A program made the position numbers and the translations under genes. A stretch of 64,000 nucleotides of DNA from Caballeronia calidae. GTDB lineage: Bacteria > Pseudomonadota > Gammaproteobacteria > Burkholderiales > Burkholderiaceae. The stretch spans positions 62,001 through 126,000 of the forward strand of contig NZ_FCOX02000010.1 in assembly GCF_900044055.2 (NCBI RefSeq), written 5' to 3'. The stretch's first letter is position 1. Each line of letters opens with the position of its first letter. Below the pieces are notes generated by a model. The model was not told where the DNA came from and made no database searches. It saw only the letters and a program-made list of their open reading frames with translations. This document shows, piece after piece, positions 51,930 through 60,314 of the stretch.

Positions 51930-53279
51930 ATGACAGTCGAAATAAAGGCAACTGACACGCTCGTTGTGGGCGCCGGGCAAGCTGGCATCGCCATGAGCGA
52001 ACATCTGAGCAAGATCGGCGTACCGCATATCGTGCTCGAGCGCGATCGCATCGCCGAACGCTGGCGTACCGGTCGCTGGGATTCGCTCGTCGCCAATGGA
52101 CCTGCATGGCACGATCGTTTCCCTAATCTCGAGATTGCGGATGTCGATCCCGATGGCTTTGCGGGTAAGGAGCAGGTCGCCGACTACTTTGTCGCCTATG
52201 CAAAGAAGTTCGAAGCGCCGATCCGGACCGGCGTGGAAGTGCAGAAGGTCGTGCGCAATATCGGACGGCCGGGTTTTACCGTCGACACGTCTGAAGGAAC
52301 GATCGAAGCGAACCGCGTAGTGGTTGCGACGGGACCGTTCCAGCGCCCCGTGATTCCCCCGATCGCGCCGAAGAGTGCGGCGCTCACGCAGATTCATTCC
52401 GCCGACTATCGCAATCCGCAGCAATTGCCCGAAGGCGGTGTACTGGTTGTCGGCGCGGGATCGTCGGGCGTGCAGATCGCCGATGAATTGCAGCGCGCGG
52501 GCCGGCGCGTGTATTTGTCGGTGGGCGCGCATGATCGTCCGCCGCGTGGTTATCGTGGACGCGATTTCTGCTGGTGGCTGGGCGTGCTCGGTGAGTGGGA
52601 CGCGGAAGTGATGAAGCCCGGCCGCGAGCATGTGACGATCGCGGTAAGCGGCGCGCGCGGCGGCCATACGGTCGATTTCAGGCGCCTCGCGCATCAGGGC
52701 ATTACGCTCACCGGTCTGACGAAATCGTTCGACGATACGCTCGTCACCTTCGAAGCCGATCTCGCGGATAACATCCGTCGCGGCGACGAGAACTATCTGT
52801 CGCTACTCGATGCAGCCGATGCCTATGCGCAACGCAACGGCCTGGACCTTCCCGAAGAGCCCGAGGCGCGCAACATTCCCGATGATCCGGAGTGCATGAA
52901 GCATCCGTTGCTCGAACTCGATCTGGCCAGGGAAGGCGTCACGTCGATCATCTGGGCGACGGGTTACGCTGTCGATTTCACCTGGCTTCAAGTCGATGCA
53001 TTCGACGAAAAAGGCAAGCCGAAACATCAGCGCGGCGTTGCGAAAGAGCCGGGCATCTATTTCCTCGGCCTGCCGTGGCTCTCGCGCCGTGGCTCCGCGT
53101 TCATCTGGGGCGTGTGGCACGACGCGAAGCACATCGCGGATCACATCGCCACGCAGCGCAAGTACCACGCTTATTACGACGAGCCGCATCGTCATGTGGA
53201 CGAGAAGCGCGTGGAAAGCGTCGAGGGTGCGCCCGGCGCATCGCGCATCCACACGGTGAGCGAGATGGGCGTCAACTGA
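51930..53279 (+). CDS. Flavin-containing (FMO-like) monooxygenase
   Basis: A 449-residue two-dinucleotide-binding flavoprotein: FAD site 'TLVVGAGQAGIAMSEHL' (about 9-25) and NADPH site 'GVLVVGAGSSGVQIADEL' (about 170-187). 'IIWATGYAVDFTWL' is the conserved ATG-type motif near the C-terminus. FMO-like enzymes oxygenate nitrogen or sulfur or perform Baeyer-Villiger oxidation; here the neighbours suggest an amine. It is the first gene of an operon with RidA-, DUF1028- and M20-type proteins. Confidence 0.86.
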   Translation: MTVEIKATDTLVVGAGQAGIAMSEHLSKIGVPHIVLERDRIAERWRTGRWDSLVANGPAWHDRFPNLEIADVDPDGFAGKEQVADYFVAYAKKFEAPIRTGVEVQKVVRNIGRPGFTVDTSEGTIEANRVVVATGPFQRPVIPPIAPKSAALTQIHSADYRNPQQLPEGGVLVVGAGSSGVQIADELQRAGRRVYLSVGAHDRPPRGYRGRDFCWWLGVLGEWDAEVMKPGREHVTIAVSGARGGHTVDFRRLAHQGITLTGLTKSFDDTLVTFEADLADNIRRGDENYLSLLDAADAYAQRNGLDLPEEPEARNIPDDPECMKHPLLELDLAREGVTSIIWATGYAVDFTWLQVDAFDEKGKPKHQRGVAKEPGIYFLGLPWLSRRGSAFIWGVWHDAKHIADHIATQRKYHAYYDEPHRHVDEKRVESVEGAPGASRIHTVSEMGVN

Positions 53280-53311
53280 TTACCAATCTATCCAGCATCA
53301 AGGTGCATTCG

Positions 53312-53749
53312 ATGAGCCAACCTACGCATACCCGTATCCGCATGTTCAACACGAAGGATACGTACCCGAATCAGTCGCTCGATAACGATCTTTGCCAGGC
53401 CGTGCGCGCGGGCAATACGGTCTATGTGCGAGGACAGATCGGCACGGATTTCGACGGCAATCTCGTCGGCCTCGGCGATCCGCGCGCACAGGCCGAGCAG
53501 GCGATGAAGAACGTCAAGCAGTTGCTCGAAGAAGCGGGCAGCGATTTATCGCATGTCGTCAAGACGACGACCTATCTCACCGACGTACGCTTTCGCGAAC
53601 CGGTGTATCGCGAAGTCGGCAAGTGGCTGAAGGGCGTGTTTCCGATTTCGACGGGACTGACCGTCGTCGCGCTCGGTCAGCCGGAATGGCTGATGGAGAT
53701 CGACGTGATCGCCGTCATCCCCGATGGATGGACGAAGCCTCAGGCCTGA
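53312..53749 (+). CDS. RidA/YjgF-family protein
   Basis: A 145-residue RidA-superfamily protein ('AVRAGNTVYVRGQIGTDFDGNLVGLGDPRAQAEQAMKNVKQLLEEAGSDLSHVVKTTTYLTD'). Family members hydrolyse reactive enamines/imines to ketones and ammonia; the catalytic arginine usually lies near the C-terminal third, here possibly in 'RFREPVYREVGKW', so deaminase activity is not certain by eye. A function just after the FMO step, removing an imine, is plausible. Start at 53312 by family length and the absence of match further upstream. Confidence 0.84.
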   Translation: MSQPTHTRIRMFNTKDTYPNQSLDNDLCQAVRAGNTVYVRGQIGTDFDGNLVGLGDPRAQAEQAMKNVKQLLEEAGSDLSHVVKTTTYLTDVRFREPVYREVGKWLKGVFPISTGLTVVALGQPEWLMEIDVIAVIPDGWTKPQA

Positions 53750-53768
53750 ACGATATCAAGGAGCGCAC

Positions 53769-54446
53769 ATGACTTTTTCCATCGTCGGACGATGTGAGCA
53801 GACCGGGCAGCTCGGTATCGCGATCAGTTCATCGAGCATCGCGGTGGGCGCGCGTTGTCCATGGGTGCGAGCGGGCGTCGGCGTGGTCGCGACGCAGAAC
53901 GTGACGCTGCCCGCGCTCGGCACGCAGATTCTCGACCATATGGAGCGCGCGAAGCTCGATCCCGCCGCGGCGCTCGATCGCGCGCTGCGCGAGAGCGAAT
54001 GGAGCGAGTACCGGCAGGTCACCGTGGTCGATGCAGAGGGGCGCACCGCGTTCTTCAGCGGCAAGCAGGCGCTCGGGACGTATCACGCGGTCGCGGGCAA
54101 GCAATGCGTCGCGGCGGGTAACATGCTCGCGGGCACGCACGTGATCGAGGCGATGATTCCCGCGTTCGAGAACGCGTCGGGTCATCTCGCGGATCGTTTG
54201 CTCGCCGCCATGCATGCGGCCATCGCGGCCGGCGGTGAAGCGGGGCCCGTGCATTCGGCGGCGCTGAAGATCGCGGGGGAGCAGAGCTGGCCGCTCGTCG
54301 ATCTGCGCGTCGACTGGGCGGATGACGATCCCATCGGCAAGCTCGATGGCCTGTGGCTGGCCTATAAGCCGCAGATGCAGGACTACGTGACCCGCGCGTT
54401 GAATCCGACCGCAGCGCCGAGCTACGGAGTGCCGGGCGATGAATGA
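53769..54446 (+). CDS. DUF1028-family Ntn-hydrolase-like protein
   Basis: A 225-residue DUF1028 protein: 'TFSIVGRCEQTGQLGIAISSSSIAVGARCPWVRAGVGVVATQNVTLP' is the characteristic N-terminus. The fold is related to N-terminal-nucleophile hydrolases and members are linked to small amides, lactams or N-acyl amino acids, but no activity is settled for the family to my knowledge. AAGGAG lies before the ATG. It overlaps the M20 peptidase gene by 8 bp, and the repeated pairing of these families suggests consecutive hydrolytic steps. Confidence 0.85.
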   Translation: MTFSIVGRCEQTGQLGIAISSSSIAVGARCPWVRAGVGVVATQNVTLPALGTQILDHMERAKLDPAAALDRALRESEWSEYRQVTVVDAEGRTAFFSGKQALGTYHAVAGKQCVAAGNMLAGTHVIEAMIPAFENASGHLADRLLAAMHAAIAAGGEAGPVHSAALKIAGEQSWPLVDLRVDWADDDPIGKLDGLWLAYKPQMQDYVTRALNPTAAPSYGVPGDE

Positions 54447-55605
54447 CATGACGAGCCGCGATCTGCTCGAACGGCTGATCGGTTTCGCGACAGTCAGCCG
54501 CGATCCGAACCTCGCGCTGATCGAGTTCATTCGTGATTACCTCGCGCAATTCGACGTCGAAAGCGAGCTGTTCTACAACGCGGACCGCACGAAGGCGAAT
54601 CTGTTTGCGACCATCGGACCGCGCGATCGTGGCGGCATCGTGCTGTCGGGTCACACCGACGTCGTGCCGGTAGACGGGCAAGCGTGGACCGTCGATCCGT
54701 TCAAGCTGAGCGAGAAGGAAGGGCGGCTCTACGGACGCGGCACGGCCGATATGAAAGGCTATCTCGCATCGGTTCTGGCCGCGGTGCCGCTGTTCGTCGA
54801 GCGTGCACTGAAGATACCGGTGCATCTCGCGTTCTCCTACGACGAAGAAGTCGGATGTCTCGGCGTTCGGCCCATGCTCGCGGAACTGGAGAAGCGGACG
54901 CACAAGCCGCTGTTGTGTCTCATCGGCGAGCCGACCGGATTGAAACCGGTGCTCGGCCATAAGGGCAAACTCGCCATGCGCTGTCAGGTGAAAGGCGCGC
55001 CTTGTCACTCCGCCTATGCGCCGTATGGCGTGAACGCCATTCAGTACGCGGCGCGCCTGATCAATCGCCTGGAAGAATTCGGCGAACGGCTGGCGCAACC
55101 CGAGCATCACGACGAGCGATTCGACCCGCCGTATTCGACCGTGCAAACGGGCGTCGTCAAAGGCGGCCGCGCGCTCAACATCGTGCCGGCGGAATGCGAG
55201 TTCGATTTCGAAGTGCGCGCGCTGCCGGGCTTCGATGCCAACACGGTCGCCGACGACTTGCATACCTATGCGCAAGCCGAATTGCTGCCGAAGATGCGCG
55301 CCGTGAAAGCCAATGTGGACATCCTGCTTGAACCGCTATCCGAATATCCGGGCCTCGCGACCCCGCCCGATAGCGAGGCGGCTCGAATTCTGGCGGTGCT
55401 TTGCGGCTCGGACGAGTTCGGTACGGTCGCGTTCGGAACCGAAGGGGGACTGTTCAATCACGCTGGCATTCCGACCGTCGTGTGCGGGCCGGGCAGCATG
55501 GATCAAGGGCACAAACCCGACGAATATGTGACGGTCGCACAACTTCGAGACTGCGATTCGATGATGGCGCGCGTCGCGCGGTATGCCGCGGCTGGCGCGG
55601 TTTGA
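54439..55605 (+). CDS. M20-family amidohydrolase, acetylornithine deacetylase (ArgE)-like
   Basis: A 388-residue zinc peptidase/deacylase. Metal ligands lie in 'LSGHTDVVPVD' (His, Asp), 'GRGTADMKG' (bridging Asp) and 'DEEVGC' (catalytic and metal Glu), plus a distal His in 'HKPDEYV'. It matches ArgE, which cleaves N-acetyl-L-ornithine, but position in a catabolic operon argues for another N-acyl amino acid. It overlaps the DUF1028 gene by 8 bp and is the last gene of the operon. Confidence 0.84.
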   Translation: MNDMTSRDLLERLIGFATVSRDPNLALIEFIRDYLAQFDVESELFYNADRTKANLFATIGPRDRGGIVLSGHTDVVPVDGQAWTVDPFKLSEKEGRLYGRGTADMKGYLASVLAAVPLFVERALKIPVHLAFSYDEEVGCLGVRPMLAELEKRTHKPLLCLIGEPTGLKPVLGHKGKLAMRCQVKGAPCHSAYAPYGVNAIQYAARLINRLEEFGERLAQPEHHDERFDPPYSTVQTGVVKGGRALNIVPAECEFDFEVRALPGFDANTVADDLHTYAQAELLPKMRAVKANVDILLEPLSEYPGLATPPDSEAARILAVLCGSDEFGTVAFGTEGGLFNHAGIPTVVCGPGSMDQGHKPDEYVTVAQLRDCDSMMARVARYAAAGAV

Positions 55606-55907
55606 AGCCTCCTGTTTTGAACATCCGCTCCGTGTCGAAGGACGCAAGACGGCGGCGCTCAAGCAACGCTACGGGTGCCGATTGCGGATCGAGTGCCTGC
55701 CAGGGCGCCATGCCCGGTCGCCAAGACATTCACTTCCGAAACGCTGCGGCTTTTACTTCCTCGGACGCGGGTTGACCCTAGATTTACCCGTGGCATCGTT
55801 CGCTATAATCGCGCGGTCAGGCGCTGTGATCCAGCGTCGCGACAGGCAGGAAGGGTTATCCCCCATTCCCTGATCAACGCAATTGCCGTTCCCCACAGGA
55901 GACTGGC
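55606..55907 (+). other. 302-bp intergenic region with the leuA-like gene promoter
   Basis: No gene was found. A TATAAT box stands at 55804-55809, about 100 bp before the leuA-like ATG; a TTTACC at 55783-55788 is 15 bp upstream of it and would be a poor -35. No leucine-rich leader peptide or attenuator hairpin was recognised. Confidence 0.45.
55783..55809 (+). promoter_or_regulatory. Possible sigma-70 promoter of the leuA-like gene
   Basis: A perfect TATAAT hexamer at 55804-55809 in otherwise GC-rich DNA, with TTTACC at 55783-55788 (15-bp spacing, short). A better -35, TTGACC at 55772-55777, is 26 bp away and too far. The -10 box makes this a fair promoter candidate. Confidence 0.45.
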
Positions 55908-57092
55908 ATGTCAGACCGACTCATCATTTTCGACACCACCTTGCGCGATGGAGAACAGTCGCCGGGTGCGTCGATGACCAAAGAAGAAAAAATTCGCATC
56001 GCCCGACAACTCGAGCGCATGCGCGTCGACGTGATCGAAGCCGGCTTCGCAGCGAGTTCGGAAGGCGACTTCCAGGCTATTCGAGCGATCGCGAGCGAAG
56101 TAAAGGACAGCATCGTCTGTTCTCTGGCACGGGCGAACGAGCGTGATATTTCGCGAGCCGCCGAGGCGCTGAAGCCGGCCAGCCGTTGCCGCATTCATAC
56201 CTTCATCGCCACATCCGCGTTGCACATGGAAAAGAAGCTGCGCATGTCGCCTGATCAGGTCTATGAACAGGCGCGGCGCGCAGTGCGTCTCGCGCGCGGT
56301 TATACCGATGACGTGGAGTTCTCGCCGGAAGACGGGAGCCGCTCCGACCTCGACTTTCTCTGTCGCGTGATAGAAGGCGTGATCGACGAAGAAGCGACTA
56401 CCATCAATGTCCCCGATACGGTCGGCTATGCCGTTCCGGATGGCTACGCTGCCTTGATCCGCGAACTTCGCGAACGCATTCCGAATTCTGACCGGGCGGT
56501 CTTTTCGGTCCACTGTCACGACGATCTCGGCCTGGCCGTGGCCAACTCACTGGCGGCCGTCAAGTCGGGCGGCGCCAGACAGATCGAATGTGCGATCAAC
56601 GGCCTCGGCGAGCGAGCGGGCAATACGGCGCTCGAGGAAGTCGTGATGGCAATCAAGACGCGACGGGATGTATTCGGCCTCGATGTGCGCGTGGATACGA
56701 CTCAGATCGTCGAAGCCTCGCGGCTGGTTTCGGAGATCACCGGGTTCACGGTGCAACCGAACAAGGCGGTAGTGGGCGCCAATGCATTCGCCCATGCATC
56801 GGGCATCCATCAGGACGGCGTGTTGAAAGCGCGCGACACCTACGAGATCATGCGCGCTGAAGACGTTGGCTGGAGCGCGAACAGGATCGTGCTCGGCAAG
56901 CTGTCTGGCCGAAATGCATTCAAGCAGCGCTTGCAGGAATTGGGAATCGAAATCGGCAACGAAGCTGACCTGAATGCAGCGTTCGTTCGCTTCAAGGCGC
57001 TCGCCGATCAGGAAGCCACCGTGTCCGACGACGCGCTCGTCGCTTTGTCGCAACAAGGCAACGTGGTGGATACTACCGGTTCGCAACTCTGA
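55908..57092 (+). CDS. leuA: 2-isopropylmalate synthase paralogue lacking the regulatory domain
   Basis: A 394-residue LeuA-type enzyme: '[20 protein letters not shown]' start, '[18 protein letters not shown]' metal site, 'NGLGERAGN', '[11 protein letters not shown]' and '[17 protein letters not shown]'. The catalytic barrel and following subdomain are complete and close to the Burkholderia housekeeping LeuA (about 515 residues), but the chain stops just where the C-terminal leucine-binding domain would begin. The downstream 200 bp show no trace of that domain. It should therefore condense 2-oxoisovalerate, or a similar 2-oxoacid, with acetyl-CoA without normal leucine feedback. Followed by ilvE 202 bp on. 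Confidence 0.85.
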   Translation: MSDRLIIFDTTLRDGEQSPGASMTKEEKIRIARQLERMRVDVIEAGFAASSEGDFQAIRAIASEVKDSIVCSLARANERDISRAAEALKPASRCRIHTFIATSALHMEKKLRMSPDQVYEQARRAVRLARGYTDDVEFSPEDGSRSDLDFLCRVIEGVIDEEATTINVPDTVGYAVPDGYAALIRELRERIPNSDRAVFSVHCHDDLGLAVANSLAAVKSGGARQIECAINGLGERAGNTALEEVVMAIKTRRDVFGLDVRVDTTQIVEASRLVSEITGFTVQPNKAVVGANAFAHASGIHQDGVLKARDTYEIMRAEDVGWSANRIVLGKLSGRNAFKQRLQELGIEIGNEADLNAAFVRFKALADQEATVSDDALVALSQQGNVVDTTGSQL

Positions 57093-57294
57093 CGACGGGC
57101 GTCGGCGTGTCATCGCGTACGCCGCTATTGCCGGGCCACGCAGTCGCAATGATGCGGTCCGAAGAAGACATGCCGTCGAAAACGCCCGTCGCAGCGAGAC
57201 GAACGCCTCCGCATTCGTCTCCTCCCGTTTCAATCTTTCGCGGGTCGCCGCGCGAGTCTGGTGAGACCCGTCCCATCATTGGTCGAATGAAAGT

Positions 57295-58389
57295 ATGAAT
57301 ACTGATATGCCCACACAGTTTGTCGTTTCCCGCAGCGCGACGCCGACTCCGCACGATCAGGTCGTCGCGAGCATTTCAAATCCCGTGTTCGGTCGGGTGT
57401 TCACCGATCACATGGCAACGATGCGCTGGACCAACACGCTCGGATGGCACGATGCGAAGGTCGAGCCTCGCCGGCCGTTTCAGATCGATCCCGCTTGCGC
57501 CGTGTTGCATTACGCGCAGGAAATCTTTGAAGGCATGAAAGCGTATCGCGGCGAAGACGGCACTATCTCGCTGTTCCGCCCCTTCGAAAATGCCAAGCGG
57601 TTTCGCGCCTCGGCAGCGCGTCTTTCCATGGCCGATCTCCCGGAAGCGCTCTTCGTCGAGGCGGTGGAATCGCTCGTCAAGGTAGACCGCGACTGGGTGC
57701 CTGGTGGCGATGGCAGTCTCTATCTACGTCCGTTCATGTTTGCCTCCGAGCGCTTCCTCGGTGTGCGCGCGTCACACGAGTACGTGTTCTGCGTCATCGC
57801 CTGCCCCGTGGGCCCGTACTTCAAGGCAGGCAAGACGTCGGTTACCGTGTGGGTGTCCGACCGATACACCCGCGCGGCGCCGGGCGGAACGGGTGCAGCC
57901 AAATGCGGCGGAAACTATGCTGCCAGCCTGATCGCGCAGACCGAGGCTGCGGCCAAAGGTTGCGACCAGGTCGTTTTTCTCGATGCCGCCGAGCACAAAT
58001 GGATCGAAGAGATGGGAGGGATGAATCTCTTCTTCGTCATGGACGATGGCTCTCTGGTGACGCCGCCATTGTCCGGCACTATCCTGCCGGGCATCACCCG
58101 GGCTTCGATCATCGAGCTTGCCAGGCGTGAAGGCATCGTCGTCAACGAAACGCCCTATGCTTTCGACACATGGCGTGCAGACGCCGCGAGCGGCCGTCTC
58201 CGGGAGGCGTTCGCTTGCGGAACCGCTGCTGTCGTCACTGCGGTCGGTGAGGTTCGCCATGCCGCTGGGGAGTTTCAGATCGGCAACGGGGGAGAGGGGC
58301 CGGTGACACAACGCATCCGCACGCAGCTGACCGGAATCCAGCGCGGCAAGCTCGCCGATCCTTTCGAATGGGTTTATCGCATCGAATAA
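57295..58389 (+). CDS. ilvE: Branched-chain amino-acid aminotransferase
   Basis: A 364-residue class IV PLP aminotransferase of the longer (eukaryote-/Mycobacterium-like) BCAT type. 'VLHYAQEIFEGMKAYRGEDGTISLFRP' and 'APGGTGAAKCGGNYAASL' (PLP lysine) are characteristic, with 'ITRASIIELARREGI' near the C-terminus. It interconverts leucine, isoleucine or valine and their 2-oxoacids. It is codirectional with the short LeuA and may complete the same branched-chain pathway. A second ATG lies 12 bp downstream; the ribosome site is weak for both. Confidence 0.87.
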   Translation: MNTDMPTQFVVSRSATPTPHDQVVASISNPVFGRVFTDHMATMRWTNTLGWHDAKVEPRRPFQIDPACAVLHYAQEIFEGMKAYRGEDGTISLFRPFENAKRFRASAARLSMADLPEALFVEAVESLVKVDRDWVPGGDGSLYLRPFMFASERFLGVRASHEYVFCVIACPVGPYFKAGKTSVTVWVSDRYTRAAPGGTGAAKCGGNYAASLIAQTEAAAKGCDQVVFLDAAEHKWIEEMGGMNLFFVMDDGSLVTPPLSGTILPGITRASIIELARREGIVVNETPYAFDTWRADAASGRLREAFACGTAAVVTAVGEVRHAAGEFQIGNGGEGPVTQRIRTQLTGIQRGKLADPFEWVYRIE

Positions 58390-58494
58390 AGGCCGATTGC
58401 GGCCGGATCGCGCTCGCCCTTTTCGAAGCAGGTGCTTGAGCGTCATGCGTCGCGCACCTTGCTCGCGAGGGCGAGGCGCGTGGCGAGCGTCACA

Positions 58495-59934
58495 TCAGGG
58501 ATGCGTATCTGTGCCGATAAGGCACCATTGGTGTCGACCTCGCCACGGCGACGTTGTCTCCCACGTCCTGATCGCGCCTTCCACACGATCGCATGTGCCG
58601 ATCGTTAGCTGGATGTCGTTCGTCACTAAAGGCGTCGCGTGGCGGAAATTCAAGCGAAGGATCTCTCTTTTCAACGGTGACGAGTTGCTATCGAGCAGCG
58701 CCGCGATGAATTTCCGGTCCGAAAAGCTATCGATCATGTCCGCATCGGCATAGTACTGAAGCACACCCAGCTCGCCCTGCAGAAAGATACGTCTGTTTTG
58801 TATGTGGCCGTTGAGCCATTGGGCGATCGCCTTGTATTCCGCAACCGTACCCCAGTTCGTCTGGATGGGCACACGGTCCATCAAAACGGTCGAGATGAAA
58901 GTAGTCCCGACATTGATGGCGACGATGCAAAGGAAGAAGGCCGAATGGAGCTTGACGTTGCTCCGAAGGCGGTTCGACAGCGCGAGACTTCCGATCAGGG
59001 TGACAAACGCGGCTTCCGGCGCGTAGTACCAATGATACGGCGGCACGCCGAGTGCGGAATACGCTACGAAATGGGCAACGGTGAAGATTGCCAGAAGGGG
59101 AACGACAGGATTTCGGCGGTAATCGAGGTCGGTGATAGCGAGCGGAAGCGCCGCGATCCAAAAAAAGGAAAGCAACGTAGCGATTGGGAAAGAGGAGAGG
59201 TAAAGATAAAGCCCCTTGAAATAGCTGTATCCCTCCCAGGACGCCTGGTTTCTTTTCAAGAAGAAGGTGTCCGGGACGACCGATCCAAGGTATGTCCACG
59301 AGAAGATCGACCACGCGAGAAAAACGGTCGCGGCCGGCAGAATAAAGACAAGTCCGCGCCAGTCTCGACGGTACAGCAGCATGGCTAAAACGACAAAGCC
59401 CGCCAACGCGCCTTCCGGACGGGTCATATAAAGCATGCCAACAAGGAATCCGGTCGAGACGAACCGCCTTTCGGCGAAGGTTATGCAAAGCCCAAGAAGG
59501 ACGATCAGAAAAAGATAGCTTTCCAGTCCGAGTGTTGAAACGAGCAGCGGATTGCTGAACAACAACGCGGTCGCGATGACGGGCCAATCGCTCTTTGCGT
59601 CGACGAGTTGGCCGATTCTCCGCAGGGAAAAATATGTCACGAATATCAAGGTGACATTGAAAAAATAGAGTGCCGCGGTCGGAGAGCGAAAGATGATCGC
59701 GAAAATGCTCAGAAGAATGATATCCAGAGCAGACGTTGCCGCATTGGACAGGTGATCGGCCGCCATGCCCCAGACGTGATACTTCGTGAGCGTTCTGACA
59801 TAGGCCAGTGTTATATACGAGTCGTCAATGTACCTTCCATTGAATAGTGTGGCATAGATGAATGGAGTAGGAAGAAGTAACGCGGTTCTGATCGACGACT
59901 TATTGCTCGGGGCGTTCGAATGGTTCATTGTCAT
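58495..59934 (-). CDS. Polytopic membrane protein, GT-C glycosyltransferase-like
   Basis: A 479-residue protein with about 10-12 predicted membrane segments in the first ~350 residues and a soluble C-terminal part. 'RYIDDSYITLAYVRTL' near the N-terminus has the Asp-Asp of the first periplasmic loop typical of GT-C enzymes that use polyprenyl-phosphate sugars. Hydrophobic stretches such as 'FLIVLLGLCITFAERRFVSTGFLVGMLYMTRPEGALAGFVVLAMLLYR' match the general pattern. It is less GC-rich than its neighbours, has no partner genes and may have been acquired. Donor and acceptor unknown. Confidence 0.65.
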   Translation of the reverse strand: MTMNHSNAPSNKSSIRTALLLPTPFIYATLFNGRYIDDSYITLAYVRTLTKYHVWGMAADHLSNAATSALDIILLSIFAIIFRSPTAALYFFNVTLIFVTYFSLRRIGQLVDAKSDWPVIATALLFSNPLLVSTLGLESYLFLIVLLGLCITFAERRFVSTGFLVGMLYMTRPEGALAGFVVLAMLLYRRDWRGLVFILPAATVFLAWSIFSWTYLGSVVPDTFFLKRNQASWEGYSYFKGLYLYLSSFPIATLLSFFWIAALPLAITDLDYRRNPVVPLLAIFTVAHFVAYSALGVPPYHWYYAPEAAFVTLIGSLALSNRLRSNVKLHSAFFLCIVAINVGTTFISTVLMDRVPIQTNWGTVAEYKAIAQWLNGHIQNRRIFLQGELGVLQYYADADMIDSFSDRKFIAALLDSNSSPLKREILRLNFRHATPLVTNDIQLTIGTCDRVEGAIRTWETTSPWRGRHQWCLIGTDTHP

Positions 59935-60314
59935 GTAACCAGGCGATATGGGCGTTTGAGTGCGATCGGAAAAGAGCCGTCATGTCATTCCTGCAACGGG
60001 GCGTAACGCAAAGTTAGCACGATAGTGGTCCTGACAGGCTGCGGGCGGTGCGTGCGCACATCTCGTGCAGTGTCACGGACCGGGCGACAAGGCGAGGTTT
60101 TTTGTAGTGACGGATTACTTTGCGACGGCGGGCCGGGTGCATCATGCCGCGACCGCTGACCGTGCGCGCTGCGCGAGCGGTCAGCGCCGGTGCTCGCGCA
60201 CTATCCACGCGGCATCGGTGACGATTCGAACTTAATCGAACTTATTCGAACTCAGGAAGGATGTTTCTCTTTCTCACTGGCGTGAGGGGGCGCAGCATGC
60301 CATCCTGAGCATGC
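59935..60314. other. 380-bp intergenic region with a strong hairpin and 10-bp tandem repeats
   Basis: No convincing gene. CGCTGACCG (60154-60162) and CGGTCAGCG (60178-60186) form a perfect 9-bp stem with a 15-nt loop; no T-run follows on either strand. Three tandem 10-bp repeats lie at 60225-60254. A 64-codon frame on the minus strand (60014-60208) runs through the hairpin and lacks a ribosome site. Confidence 0.5.
60225..60254. repeat. Three tandem 10-bp repeats
   Basis: Units TTCGAACTTA, ATCGAACTTA and TTCGAACTCA follow each other without gap. The 10-bp period is close to one DNA helical turn, and each unit holds the palindromic TCGA. They lie 60 bp after the end of the dehydrogenase gene. 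They may be a protein-binding array or a chance minisatellite. Confidence 0.55.

Noticed and set aside
60014..60208. Minus-strand frame of 64 codons
   Set aside because: Lies over a strong hairpin, lacks a ribosome site and has Arg-rich shadow-like composition.
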